A stretch of DNA of 64,000 nt. Origin: Austropuccinia psidii. Taxonomy: Eukaryota; Basidiomycota; Pucciniomycetes; Pucciniales; Sphaerophragmiaceae. The stretch is from positions 79,024,696 to 79,088,695 of the forward strand of contig JALGQZ010000003.1 in assembly GCA_023105745.1 (NCBI GenBank), read 5' to 3'. A program made the position numbers and the translations under genes. Positions within the stretch are counted from its first letter, which is position 1; each line of letters begins with the position of its first letter. A model generated the notes under the pieces. That model was given only the letters and a program-made list of their open reading frames with translations. It ran no database searches and was not told where the DNA came from. Positions 32,126 through 44,244 of the stretch are shown here, in pieces.

Positions 32126-33130
32126 GATTTCAGGATAAAAAATGAAATAAAATGAACAAGAATCAAGATTTGAAGATAAAAATTTGAGGCAATTGAAATA
32201 ATGCCTGAAGTCAAAAGCTAAAATAAATATCTTGAGGAAAATCAAAAAAAATCAAAGAATTCAAAGAAAATCTTCAGGTACGTCAATCAATCAAAAATCA
32301 AATGAAGTCTTTAAGTCAAAATCAAATCAATTTCTTGAAGTAAATCAGTAAATCAAATCAAAATGAAGTCTTCAAGTCAAAAAATCAGTGAATCAAATCA
32401 ATCAAAATCGAAATATTGCAGAAAATCAATCAATCAAAATGAATTATTGAGGCAAAATCAATTTATGTCAAAATTCTTGATGTGAAAAATCAGCAAAATC
32501 AATGAAATCTTCAGGTCAATCAATTTTCTTGAGGTCAATATCAATTTATGTCAAATCAATCAATCAAATCAAAATCAAGTGAGTTCTTCTTAAAACTCAA
32601 AACTCTTGAAGAATTAATCAATTATGAATCTTGATGTGAAGAATGTGTCTGAATAATTTGATGAAAAAATTTGAAATCAAATGAAAATTAAGATGACACC
32701 TGAATTATGAATGAATTTAAAATGATGATTTGAGATAAGATTTGAGAAGAGAAAACAAAAAATAAAATTGAATCAGCTTTCAATTTTTGGAATGAAGAAT
32801 GAATGAGAGAAAATTGAGAGGTGACAATGAATCATAAGGTTCATAAACATTAAAGAGTCATAATTTCAATGAAATGAGTGAATGAAATTATAAAGAAAGA
32901 ATGAAAAGAATGAAAAGAAATGATGAGCTAATTAATATAATGTCACAGGGGCTCTTGGACAGAAATATAAGAGTGGCCTAGCAATCAGCAATCAGGGAAC
33001 TCGCTTGGAAGACTCCAAAAGAATAAAGAAATAAAAATAAAAGAACAAATTCCTCTGAGAAATATGCAGGTACAAGATGAGATGCAATTAGAGGAAGGGG
33101 AGGCCAGATGGCCAAAGAGCCAACCAAGTA
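32126..33130 (-). other. Gypsy-3 leader with AATCAA-type repeats
   Basis: This is the region upstream of the Gypsy-3 gag start. From about 32,220 to 32,600 it is built of degenerate short units such as AATCAATCAAAATCAA and TCTTGAAG/TCTTCAAG. No protein is predicted. It probably represents the untranslated leader of Gypsy-3. Confidence 0.5.
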
Positions 33131-34366
33131 AGTCCTTAATCACTGCTTCAACCTGTCAAAATGAACAATGGGATTAGTAAGGATATGACCCCCACATATC
33201 CATTGAAAGGCGAAGAAAGAAAAAGAGAAAGGTGCTAAATGACTGACTTGATAATATCAGTATTTGCTTAACAGAGTGAAAAGAAAATAAACATGAAATA
33301 AAATCAAACTATATTAATTAACTGGGGAAAAACCCCCCAGGGTGGAAAGGGTAGCCGGTATATGTGAAAAGCTGGGAGCTTGAGTACTTCAGGCTGAAAA
33401 CTGATCTGTATTGATCCTTGAGGCTGTATTGATTGTTTTGGGAATTGATACAGCTGGCTAATATTGAAATTGAATTGGGTTGAATGAATTTCCCATACTT
33501 GAAAATGAAATACAGTTCTTGGTGGATCCAGACTGTATTGAAATGAATGTGGCTGTGAAGATGGATTGAGTGGAGCTTTAAAACTTGAAAATTGAATGAA
33601 TGAATGAATGAACTGCCTCTTGAATCCCTTGAGAATGTTTGAACAGTATTGCCTCGGAGGAATACTGTGAATAAAATTATCCAATGAAGTCTTGATGGCG
33701 TGATTGGTCTTTGACACTGAAACACTTGCTCTTGAGCAATGATGAGTCCTCTGAATGATTGGGATTTTGAAATGACCATTTGATATTGCCACCATTGATT
33801 TGCTGTTGAAAAATGATGCATAATGATATATAACATCATTTATGGCATATTGGTTCATTGGAAAGAAGATTACGTCCAAAGGTCTTGAGATGGAAAGACA
33901 GAGGGGAAAAAGATTGATGTGATGGCTTCAGAGCTTGGAAAGGTGTTTCTGGGTACTTTGGGGCTTTTGGCCACTTTTTGGTTCTGAGCCAAAAACTGGC
34001 CCAAAGGGCAGGAAAGTGTCTTTTGGACACTTTGCGCAAAAGTGTGCAAAATGCACAAAAGTGTGCAAATGCACAAAATGCGCATTATGAGCGCCAATGG
34101 CCAAAAACAGCCATTTGTGCCATTTCCCCTGGTTTTGAGGGAAATGACCAGAAATACCCATTTGGGCATAAATTGCCTTTATGGATTCTGGATTGAGGTA
34201 AAGGGCCATGAAGGCCCCAAAAGACAAATGGACATAAATGGTCCATAAGATGATGACGTGACCATACTGGCCACTGGTGATGAATATGGCCAATTGCCCA
34301 TAAAAGGACTGTGGCATGATATGCCATGCGCGGTTCCAAGGAGGTGAATTGCCATGGTTGTGACAA
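33131..34366 (-). other. Probable degraded 5' LTR region of Gypsy-3
   Basis: Its position upstream of the Gypsy-3 leader and lack of pol-like coding suggest the 5' LTR, but no partner LTR is available to prove it. GGATATGTGGGGGTCATATCC-like inverted sequence is near 33,180-33,200. Overlapping minus-strand frames of 191 and 173 codons (33,304-33,879) have the look of chance frames. It ends where Copia-C LTR homology begins. Confidence 0.35.
34034..34084. repeat. Short GTGCAAAATGCACAAA tandem repeat
   Basis: Three imperfect copies of a 17-19-base unit (AGTGTGCAAAATGCACAAA). Each unit is itself partly palindromic (GTGCA...TGCAC). Confidence 0.6.
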
Positions 34367-35782
34367 AGGGAACACAAGAGAGGAGAGATAAAAGAACACA
34401 ATGGTGTTCAATGAATTACTGTCAATATGGATAAGAATGCTAGTATGGTAACAGGACATTATCAAGTAGTTCAGTACCTTGAGAGGGCAAGACAAGTAGG
34501 TCTTAGCCACGTAGTAGGGTGAGGAGAGTGCAGGCACAACAAACCTAGAAGGGAACGACAGAGAGGAGAGATAAAAGAACACAATGGTAAGGAATAGCTA
34601 AGGTACAAAATAGTTGGGTTTAAATAGTCTAGGTACATGGTCAACAAGGATCTGCAGTGATCAACAGTCCTCAGGTGGTTACGTCATCTATGATGTAATG
34701 TGGTAGGCTGTGTTCCTATATTTCTTCTTTCAATCTAGGCTGTCACAAAGCTAACTCATCCATTGTTGTTTGAGCAGGTTATCTTCAATTGTACCTTGCT
34801 TTGTTACTTATGTTTTATTCTAATAGCTATTTGAAGTCCACCACTCAGGTAAAATCTTTTTCTTTACTCATTTATGAAGATGCTCAAGGAAGAAAGTACG
34901 ATCAGATAAAAGAAAATAAGAAAACAGAGAAGTTGGATGAGAGCACAACTTCTCTGCTAAGATACATGATTTATATAGCTTAAGAAACGAAGTACAATGA
35001 ACAAAAAAGTATATACAATAGGTAGACAACAGGTAACGATTGCCTGGTTTAGTAAAGGAGTAAGTCAGCTTCTCTGGCTTTAGTTACGACTGACTTAGTC
35101 TAGTCAAGAAGAGAAAAATACAACAAATTCAGTAACTAGTCTTTAATAATTTACAGTTACCTTCATTACTGCAATGTTACCGCTTAGTTCCGATCTCTGA
35201 GAAGAATAAGTTCCAGCATCGGGGACTTAGGAGAGAGGCTCAGATATAATTCACAGTATTGTGAAAAAGAAAATAGCTACTACTCTTTGCTGCTATCTCT
35301 TAGAGTTCATCTTAGAAAGTCACTTATAGAATGAATATAACACACCCATTACTTACAAGAAAACCCTCTTAGAAGAGGTGCCTCGATTACCCCAATCAAC
35401 ATTTCGTTGGGCATAGTAATTTAGACAGTTGTTAATATAAAAGAGTTGATGGGATGTCCCTTGTTCACCCATTGACTCACATCCTTTCATTCATATCACA
35501 CCATCAGGTGTGCTATTAAACTTGTTGCTGTCTCTCCAATAAACATCATAAGGTATTAACACCTTATTAAACAGGTTAGTTAGATCTATCAACCATGTTG
35601 CAATAAACATATATCAACTCACATCCTTTCATTCATATCACACCCACAGGTGTGCTATTAAACTTGTTGCTGTCTCTCCAATAAACATCATAAGGTATTA
35701 ACACCTTATTAAACAGGTGTGCTATTCAACTTGTTGCTGTCTCTCCAATAAACATCATAAGGTATTAACACCTTATTAAACA
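34367..35782 (+). mobile_element. Copia-C 5' LTR (left end truncated, solo LTR X inside)
   Basis: 34,369-34,874 and 35,149-35,299 match 52,905-53,427 and 54,043-54,180 in the same order. The segment between is a separate insertion (X). The right end is probably ...ATTAAACA at 35,782, followed by GTTGGTTTTATAGG as a possible primer site and the ATG at 35,799. Compared with the 3' LTR it lacks the first 460 bp or so. It contains local tandem repeats. Confidence 0.75.
34875..35148 (+). mobile_element. Solo-LTR-like insertion X in the Copia-C 5' LTR
   Basis: A 274-bp segment absent from the 3' LTR of the same element and flanked by ATTTA on both sides (34,870-34,874; 35,149-35,153). It starts TG and ends TTTAATA, so if it is an LTR the final CA has become TA. 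The parent family is not seen elsewhere in the window. It contains a small perfect stem GAGAAGTTG...CAACTTCTC. Confidence 0.65.
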
Positions 35783-35784
35783 GT
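35474..35784. repeat. Tandem repeats at the end of the Copia-C 5' LTR
   Basis: A unit containing GTGTGCTATTAAACTTGTTG and CATAAGGTATTAACACC occurs at about 35,508, 35,649 and 35,716 (spacing 141 and 67 bp). The first two copies share a longer context beginning ACTCACATCCTTTCATTC. Confidence 0.85.
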
Positions 35785-35798
35785 TGGTTTTATAGGTT

Positions 35799-38700
35799 AT
35801 GGGCCCAGACGCAATTGCTGGATCTGCTGCTCAAAAGAATGCTATACCCATTCTTGGTGAAAACAATTACTCAGAATGGGATGCCGCAATCAGTGCATTC
35901 TTCTTATACATTAGATTTCTAGACTATGTCAATGGCAATTATAATCCTCCGTCTGAATCAAACTCAGATGTTTTTCTCAAATATAAGGAAACAAAACTAA
36001 AAGCCACTGGTGTTATATGCCAGTCACTTAACACCAACAATCAAGCAGAGTTCCTCACCAGAGAAAATGAGAAGAATCCATTAGATCTATATGCAGCAAT
36101 CTCTTTGTACTATCTATCCAATCAGAGTAAAAATCAGGCCAGAATCTTCTGTTACTTGCTATCTGTTAAATGCAAAGACAAGGAGCTAGAAAAGTTCATT
36201 AGCGACATCAGAATTCAACTCATGAATCTCAATTCTGTTGGGATTTGTGTAGGTAAACCCCCAAATGTGATTGATATATCTGATGAACTACTGGCCAAAA
36301 TAATCATAAGCAAACTTTCTGAAGGATATGATAATTTAAAAAGAATGATATATGAGACACGACCCTTGGAAACAACCAAAGTGGTTTCCAAAATTGACGA
36401 CTACATCAGAGACAGCTTCTTGGTTACTAAAGATGAAGGACAACATGTTAAATCAGAATCAGCCTACAAAGCACAAAATTACCCATACTGCAGCAATGGA
36501 ATACACAATCCCTCAACGAAGCATTCAATTGAGGATTGCAGACAGCTAAAAAGGAAAAACAACCGAAAGGAACAGAGAAATAAAAATAACAAGAAGAAAG
36601 CCAATTCGGCAAACAACAATCAAGAATCAGCTTTTGAAGAAAACTACTCTTCTTCAGAAGAAGTTCCTGTAGTTAGGTATTCTAAAGCTTTTGTAACAAA
36701 ATGCAATTCTCAAAATTTAAAACCCTACCTTGACACTGCCGCCTCGAGCCACATGGTAGGAGACAGAAGAGCCTTTATGACCTACAACCAAAAAGGCATG
36801 TCCGTTGAAACGGCAAATGGTTCTCAGACACCTGTGCTAGGTCACGGTAAAGTCCAATTCCTATTGAATTGCAAGGTCATAACATTACACTGCCTTCATG
36901 TGCCAGACTTAGTGGAAGCGCTAGTCTGCATAGGAAAACTCTGGAAGGCAGGATTCACGATTCTCAAAGCAAATCAATCTTCATTTTTAGTTAAGAAACA
37001 CAACACTGTGTTGATGAATGGGGAGGTCAGCAACAATCTTTTTGTCCTTGACATGAAGATATGTTTTCCAAGATCATTAGCCGCATCAATGATTAAAACT
37101 CCAGCTCTACTGCACAACAGAGCTGGACATCCAGGCAATGAGTTTTTAAAAAGAATGTACCCCGGTGTGGAGATATTTAAATTCTGCGAAGCTTGTGCAC
37201 TAAGCAAGTCAAAACAGCTGCCTTACAAGGGAACACTACCTCGACAGAATACTCCTGGTCATACTGTCCACTCTGATCTCTCCGGAAAAATCTCTCCACT
37301 GAGAATTGGTGGAGGCAACTATTACCTCAAGTTAACTGACGATTTCAGTCGTTTTAAATCAATCTACATCCTGAAAAGGAAATCAGATGCAGGAACAGCA
37401 ATCAGGGATTACCTTCATGAAGTTGAAAGGAAACATGGTACTGGCATCAAAGTATTGGTCAATGACAATGGTGGTGAATACCTTGACTCCAATTTACTAG
37501 AATTCCTCAACAAAAAGGGAATACAAATGCAACTCACAGCCCCCTATTCTCCTAAACAAAACCCCATTTCTGAAAGAGGAAATAGGTCAACCAGCAAAAA
37601 AGCTAGAACACTGCTCTTTACTTCCAATCATCCCACGAGTTTCTGGGCTGAAGTGGTTGTGACCAGCACTTTCCTGGAAAATGTCACACCTTGCAGCTTG
37701 ATTGGGTACAAAACTCCCTTTGAACTATGGAATGGATCCGCCTTTGATCTATCTCGACTAAGAACATTTGGTTGTTGTTGCTATGTAAACATACCTAAGA
37801 CTCTTCAAAAAGGAAAATTTGAACCCACATCAAGAAAAGGCATTTTTCTTGGCTATGATTTCAACAAACACAACTGGCTGGTCATGCTGGAAAATTGGAA
37901 AATAGTTAAGAGCCATGATGTCGTATTTGACAAACAAATATTTCCTGGACCTCCTGCAAAAGAAAGTGCACCTGAAGACTCCATTCAATACGGCAACCAC
38001 TTCAGTGTTACTGACATTGCCAATCATGAACATGTCATAGAGTAATCACATGACAATGATGACCCTAGCTGCATAGAGAATACAGATAATAATCCTCCTA
38101 CCAGCGTTCCATTAACTAAACCTGGATGGGATTACAAGCTCACATCAAACCAAGCTCCAAAGCATGTATCAGCTGATATCGACGAATCAAACATTCTACC
38201 ATCAAAGAGGCGAGCACATACAGCAATACATTACATAGACTCAAGCTCAAAGAATCCATCCTCATGGAAAGAGGCGATGTTACTTCCTGACAAATTGCTT
38301 TGGATTGAAGCTTTAAAAAACGAACTTAATAATCTTACCTCAAGGAGTGTCATCATCGAGACAACTCTACCAAAGGGCAGCAAGCCAGTTGGAAACTCAG
38401 TTCAGTTCAAACGGAAGTTTGATAGTGATGGGAAACTCATCAAAAACAAAATACAAATCTGTGCACAGGGATTCTCTCAAAAACATGGTGTCGACTACAA
38501 TGACACTTTCTCACCAACAGGAAAGTTTAGCTCACTACGATGTCTACTAGCCATTGCAGCACACAGGAATCTGGAAATATACCACCTGGATGCTGTAGCA
38601 GCTTTTCTCAATCCAACGTTAAAAGAGAAAATCTACATGAAAATTCCTAACTTCTTAGCAGCACATTCCTCAGGCAAGGTGTGGCAACTCACAAAGCCGC

Positions 38701-38940
38701 TGTACGGTCTAAAGCAGTCATCACGGTACTGGTACTTAGAACTGGCAAATTTTTTAAAAACAATCAAACTTTTTCCAAGTAAGGCTGATCCATGCCTATT
38801 CATCTCTAATGATGCTAGATGGGAATGTTGCGTGCACATCCATGTGGATGACATGACTGTCGCCTCCGATAATATTCAAAAGTTCAAATCACTTATCATG
38901 AAGAAATTCGAAATGGAAGACCTTGGACCTGCAAATTTTG
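35799..38940 (+). pseudogene. Copia-C gag-pol, 5' three quarters (one stop)
   Basis: A Ty1/copia polyprotein from an ATG at 35,799. Gag includes NNYSEWDAAISAF and a Cys/His finger YCSNGIHNPSTKH..C (residues about 231-247). Protease is LDTAASSHMVG (Asp about 312). Pre-integrase is HNRAGHPGNEFLKR...CEACALSKSK. Integrase has HSDLSGK, NDNGGEYL and ISERGNRS (D, D, E). RT has FKRKFDSDGKLIKNKIQICA, LDAVAAFLNPTL, PLYGLKQSSRYW and HVDDMTVAS. One in-frame TAA (38,043-38,045) interrupts it; the same frame resumes up to GPANF at about 38,935. There a truncated gypsy begins. The remaining pol end appears at 41,596 after roughly 260 missing residues. Nearly intact until that rearrangement. Confidence 0.92.
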
Positions 38941-39141
38941 TTTCCATCAATGGATGCCATCCATTGAGTAACTTGCAAGTGTTGGGGTGGCCCAGGAATT
39001 TTCTCACAGTCAGGTAAAAATTCATGCAGTTTCTCCACAGATCTGCAAGGATCTGGTACTCTTTGTGCTGCAATGCATTGTTGTAAGCCTTCTGGCTGGC
39101 TTTGTATATGTCCACTGAGTCTTCTTGTGGAGGTGTCAGCT

Positions 39142-39790
39142 CTGTTTGAAGGTAAAAGAGTATCATCAGCTTTAGAATGACATAATTCATTAATTTGGAG
39201 GTCATCAACTCACCCTTGTCCTTCTGTTACCAATTGGCTTCTGCCATAATCACATCTATGACCTTTTTGGGAGCTTCTTGAGGGGTTATAGCTGGCTCCT
39301 GATCTGGCTTAAGGCATATTTTATTATACAAAAGCTTAAAAATAGTAATTTTACATCAAAAAAACTTACTATTGGCCAAATTCTTTGCCTTCTGAAGGGT
39401 ATTACTTATATCCAAGTTCATTAATTTAGAAGAAATTGGTTCAGGTTGATTATTCTGAGTTATAATAACTGTACTATTATGGTCAGAATTCACAGTACTT
39501 GCAGGAATAATTCTTGTTACTGTTGAGGCTGTTTCAATATTTTCTTGTCTTACCACATTGTCAGACACTAATATTAATGAAAAAGCCAATTGATTAAGTA
39601 AAAAAGTTTTTTTCAAGAGTGAAATGCAAAAATAAAGTCTCACTTCTAATATGAAACAACTTATTTTTTATGGATTTTTCAAATTATAAGTATTTTTTAT
39701 ATGTTTCTAAATTTTTCAATATAAGAAAAAAAGATTCAAAAATTGTAAAAAATTATGTCACAGGTAAAATATCACAGCTGGGCCCCCAAA
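39142..39790 (-). other. Gypsy-4 leader with two predicted introns
   Basis: On the minus strand a coding segment ending ...QKAKNLAN meets donor GTAAGT (39,369) and acceptor AAGCCAG (39,304), giving a 66-bp intron. A second intron runs from GTGAGT (39,213) to TTCAAACAG (39,142), 72 bp, and leads into ELTPPQEDSVDIYKASQKAY. A further acceptor-like TTAG lies before TGTCTGACAATG. The donors and acceptors are canonical, and splicing links gag-like segments that unspliced frames do not. Confidence 0.55.
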
Positions 39791-41595
39791 TGTAAAGGTT
39801 GGATATGAAACTTTGATTAAAAATCGATTGCTTTTCCTGTCCTCAGAATTTTTATAAGGTAAAATATAACTATTGAGCAGTATGAAATAGTATTTTTAAG
39901 AGAAAAAACACCAATTTTATTGTATTTAACTTTATTAGTATAAAAAAATAATATTATAAAAATTTATTGTTTTACCAACAATAAAAATTTATCCAAACAA
40001 ATTCTCTACAAGATATATTTTAAGGCTACAAAAGAAATTTCTTCAAAAGCAATTTCAATTGGAATTAATTGAGCAAAGAACTGCAACCAATTAATTAAAG
40101 AACAAAGTCTTTAGAAAGAATATTAAAGACAAAACACACCTAAAACTGACCACAGTGAATTTGGAAACAAAGTGACAAAGTTTACAGTGATGAAAGATGC
40201 TTTAATTAGCTTATAGGGTGGTGCAAGGGGTAAAAATGATTATAAGAGTTACAAGGAATGATTAGAATGATTTTTGCACGTGGCTAAAAGGTTTAAAATG
40301 ATTTAAATAGGGTGGTTGGAATCTTTTATTGATTGGTTTAACAATGTTTAAATTAATTATAAAAGGAAAATATTCTAACATGAAGAGAAAAGTGCCGCAA
40401 AGAAGACATTCTTTTATAGCCATCAATTTTCTTACTCCAAGATTTCAATTTAATCTTTTAAGTCGTTGAAAACACTCTGACAATAGAAAAACCAATTATG
40501 GCATCATTGAACCCTGGTTTAGACGAAAAAGGGCTGGTTTTAGCCATTTTAGACCCTTAAATCAGCCATCACTATAGTAATACCTGGTCTAGAGCCTTCA
40601 AAACATGTAAGGATGTGTGTAAGAGACGTAGAGACCATTAAAACTTTTTGTACTAATATTATTTTAACTTAAAGGTAACTTTACCCTCTTGGCAATAGTT
40701 AAAGCTGCCCTGGTTGGTATCAAAACCTCATCATCAATTGAGTCGCAGACCCTGTGACTCAATTCCAGGCAAAAAGTGATGAACATTTGTGTGGACTTTG
40801 ACATCCCATGCCCGTCAGCAAGGATTTTGGGGTCTGGCTCCCCCTTGGACCTAGAGTACCTTTTCCCTGCCAGAGTTAATCTTTACAATTTCTTTTTTCT
40901 CTAATTCCTCATCATGTAATACACTTTTAATTTACACATAAAATTCATTTGAGTTTTGAAGTACACAAATGTAATAATTCATACCTCATATGTAAATTAC
41001 AGTTCACTTATGTAATACATGTGCACATTTTGAAATTTCAATTGAAAATCCTTCAATTCCTCATAAATTCTAAACTACACACAACACCTCAATTTTAACA
41101 CAAAAACTGATGGTTAACACCCCATGTGGTGTGAATTAAATTAAGGTTTTGAGGATTTTCAAATTTTGTACAGAAAATAGTAAAAAAATTAATTTAAGCT
41201 TATTTAGAGTTGAGTTACAAACATTTCACTCAGAGGTGACCCCACTAAATTTTTATAAGAAATACAATGGTGAAATAAATTTTATATGTTTATTTATTGG
41301 ATAATAAGTCAAAATATATTTCATGTAACTTTTTAACAAAAATATTTTAATTTCATTCATTTTACTAAAAATTCATTTTTACTTAATTTTTTCAAGCAAA
41401 AAAGCATTTTCATAATTTTAAAATTTAATGTAATTTTCTTTCAATTTATAATTAAATTTTTCTTTTTGTATATAAATAGGTATTTATATCTTCATTTTCT
41501 TTTGATAATATAAATAAATTCATTTTATATATATTTGTATCTTATTTTGTTATTTGTGGTCTTTTGGGTATATGAAAATACCTCTAAGGCTCACA
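39791..41595 (-). repeat. Gypsy-4 LTR (1,805 bp)
   Basis: Minus-strand ends are TGTGAGCCTTAG... and ...CCTTTACA. It resembles Gypsy-H LTRs at both termini but the body is diverged, so it is a sister subfamily. Confidence 0.85.
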
Positions 41596-41728
41596 GCTTC
41601 ATTTAATCAAGGAAGCTATAAGTTGCTTCAATTTCAAGCTTATTCACACAACAAATCCTTCCATGCTAGCCCACGTCTTCACCAAGTCTCTCAATAGGCC
41701 AGTTCTCTCCCATTCCCTTCTTGCTCTA
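41596..41728 (+). pseudogene. Copia-C pol C-terminus (before the Gypsy-H insertion)
   Basis: This reads HLIKEAISCFNFKLIHTT then MLAHVFTKSLNRP, the very end of a copia RNase H region. It is cut after ...LLAL by Gypsy-H. CTCTA (41,724-41,728) is the target duplication. Confidence 0.85.
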
Positions 41729-43753
41729 TGTGAGCCTTTGAGATATGACCACATACCCAATAAGGTCACAAAAAAGACTAAGAATAATTATACCTTTAAT
41801 ATAATTATATTAAAATTACTTAGAATAATTATACATTTAAAATAATTACTTAAATATACAAAAAATACCATAAATTGGTACAAAAATTGGTTTAACTTAA
41901 AAACCAATGAATCAACGTGTAAAATAAATTATACCATTGGATTCCTCATGAAAAATACACATATACCATTTTTATGGCATATCTGTAAAGCCAATATTTA
42001 ATGAATTATAAAGTATAATACCTTATAGAAACCAGAAAACCTTATTTATCTCAGGAACTGATGAAACAACATGTGAATTAAATTGTACCAGTGGATTCCC
42101 CACGAAAATCCACACATAAAACAATTAACAAGCTAATTTCCAAAGTCAATACTTAAGGAATTAACCTCAATATATGCACTTTTTTGGTCAATGCATATAT
42201 CCAAGGATCATAGCTAATATCTCCTAAACTATAGATGATAGAATGATGAACAAAAAATAAAGTTACCACGTAATTACTGTAAGAACACAGATATGAACTT
42301 TATCTTACAAATTATAAACAAGGTTAAAACCTATGATGAAATATTGATAAAAATCAACAGAGCTGTTGACCACTTTGTTGTGAAAGTAGTCCAAACTTAA
42401 AAAAAAGTATACAGTTGGATTCTACTAGTTTATTCGTGAAGAATGATGTAATTTATACTATTAAATTCAGGGTATAACCCCCTGAAATCAAGGTTTGAAG
42501 TTTAAAATATTGAATTTCAACAGAAAAGATGAGTTACAAGAAAAATCATCAAAATTAGAGTTTTGATTATATAATTAAAAGCTCTTGGAAGCATAATAAG
42601 GTTATTCCAGGCTATCAGAATTAACTCTCTGAATTGCTGTAGTATGTAAATCTTAAAAGTTATTGGAGATCAAAGTTTGAGCTTATATTGAGCAGTTATG
42701 ATCAACTACTGTAACCTTAAATTAAGTTTAACAGTCATAAGAGTGATAAAATTGGTGAATACTATTAGTTTATGATTAAAACTAATAAAATCCACGAAAT
42801 TTGGGGTTCTGCCAAGCCTCTGATGTCATCAAACTTAGAGTTATAGTGATAACTCTAAATAATGGTGTAATAATGATGTAATATGGTTTGATCATGATGT
42901 AATCACCCTCAAACCTTCAACTATTGATCAATCCCAGTGGATATGATCAGTACACGTCTACTAGAAGCCTTTTGGACTCTAGGAGGGAGGTATTTACTAT
43001 AAATAGAGCTCTTTTTACTCTATTTTCCCCTCAGACGCATCAAAAACATTAAATCAATTAAATCAAAGGTAATTTCTTTATTCTTTATATATAAAAGTAT
43101 TATATTAGTAAAGACCAAAGACCACTTTGCTATAATCATCCATTTTGACGTGATTAAATCATTTATTTAATTGTTTTTGTTAAAAATCTCTCTAAAAACT
43201 CATTTCCACATAAAAATCCAGAATAATTTGTAATTTTCTGTATTTTTATTGTAAATACAATTTGAAAAAGTTGTATTTATATTTTTTGGCGTAAAATATT
43301 TCAAAATTATTATATTAAGTGTTAAAAGTAGGTTATTTTCTCTTATTATAATAATTTCTCTATTAGTACTCTCTTAATAATTCTTTAATTAATATAAATA
43401 GTATTTATATTAATTCATAACTTTAATATTAGTAATATTATTGTTATTAATTGTTTTTTATTAATAAAAAACAATTTTTTACGCCTTTATTATTTGTTGG
43501 TAACAATAATAAAGAGCTTTTTAAATATATTAATTATTTTATATTAATATATTTATTTATTATATTATATTTTCATAATATAAATTATATTATTATATTT
43601 ATCTAATAATATAATTATTTTACGCCATAATAATAATAATTATTTATTATTATTATCTTTTTAATCTTATTTATTCAATTCATAAGGACATTCAGAGTAC
43701 AATAAGTAATAAATTAGTAATTTTTACTTATTGTTTCATAGTCAAACCTTACA
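41729..43753 (+). repeat. Gypsy-H 5' LTR (2,025 bp)
   Basis: Very AT-rich and unusually long. It has a TATA-like CTATAAATAGAGCTC near 42,998 and a perfect palindrome around GTTTTTTATTAATAAAAAAC near 43,450. The start of transcription is likely shortly after the TATA-like box, which would leave a long R-U5 of about 700 bp. Confidence 0.93.
42990..43012 (+). promoter_or_regulatory. TATA-like promoter element in the Gypsy-H 5' LTR
   Basis: CTATAAATAGAGCTC is conserved in the right LTR (near 51,655) and, reversed, in the solo LTR (near 23,930). Such conservation in every copy supports a promoter role. Confidence 0.5.
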
Positions 43754-43776
43754 TTTGGGGGCCTGGCCGTGATATT
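43754..43776 (+). promoter_or_regulatory. Gypsy-H primer binding site region
   Basis: TTTGGGGGCCTGGCCGTG follows the LTR. Gypsy-4 has TTTGGGGGCCCAGCTGTG at the same place, so the stretch is conserved between subfamilies. A primer tRNA end with CCA would pair from the TGG onward; the tRNA was not identified. Confidence 0.55.
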
Positions 43777-44244
43777 TACTTAAAAGACCTTTAAAAAGAT
43801 TCTAATTGGGTTTATCCAATAATAAATTATATTTATAATCATAAAATTATATAATAATTTTATAATTTTTTGATTTTAACAGCTATTGAGGCATTTGGAA
43901 AGCAATTGTACTGTCTTACACGTGGTTTTACTCATCCTTAGACTTGCAAGAACTTTCTTTGAGTGACTCTAGTGATTAAAAGAGATATTTTATAAATTAA
44001 AAATAATTTTATTATAATTTAATTTTATAAGAATCATATTCATTTTTTATTTTATTCTTTAAAAAGAAAAATATAAAAAAATATTAAAAAATATTAAAAA
44101 CCAATAAAAAAGTTGTTTTTATTCATTTCTTTATTTATTTCAATTTTTCAAAGATATAAAAGCAATTTCTACGTGGAAAATTGCCATATCTTGCCAAAAA
44201 AAACACTTCTTATAAAAAGACTTTTATTTATTTGTCTTTTTTAG
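43777..44244 (+). other. Gypsy-H untranslated leader
   Basis: AT-rich with A and T runs. It ends in a polypyrimidine-AG acceptor (TTTGTCTTTTTTAG, 44,231-44,244) before VFEDNPTEDN. No protein is seen. Confidence 0.5.

Larger units (their letters stand above)
38942..41595 (-). mobile_element. Gypsy-4: LTR plus truncated leader and gag start
   Basis: A minus-strand gypsy related to Gypsy-H. Its LTR (39,791-41,595) begins TGTGAGCCTTAGAGG on the minus strand. The sequence next to it, TTTGGGGGCCCAGC, matches the start of the Gypsy-H interior. Only leader and N-terminal gag (IYKASQKAYNNALQHKEY) remain; the rest is missing. No target duplication is found, and Copia-C has lost sequence here, so deletion accompanied or followed the insertion. 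Confidence 0.85.

Noticed and set aside
33304..33879. 191-codon minus-strand open frame with an overlapping 173-codon frame
   Set aside because: It has no recognisable domain, lies in a probable LTR, and the two overlapping frames are both compositional (Ser, Phe, Gln-rich). Not called as a gene.
34085..34582. 165- and 157-codon overlapping minus-strand frames
   Set aside because: They cross the boundary between Gypsy-3 flank and Copia-C LTR and match LTR repeats, so they are chance frames.
35474..35784. Regularly spaced repeats considered as a CRISPR-like array
   Set aside because: The copies are directly adjacent or nested, spacers are not unique, and the setting is a fungal LTR. It is an ordinary tandem repeat.
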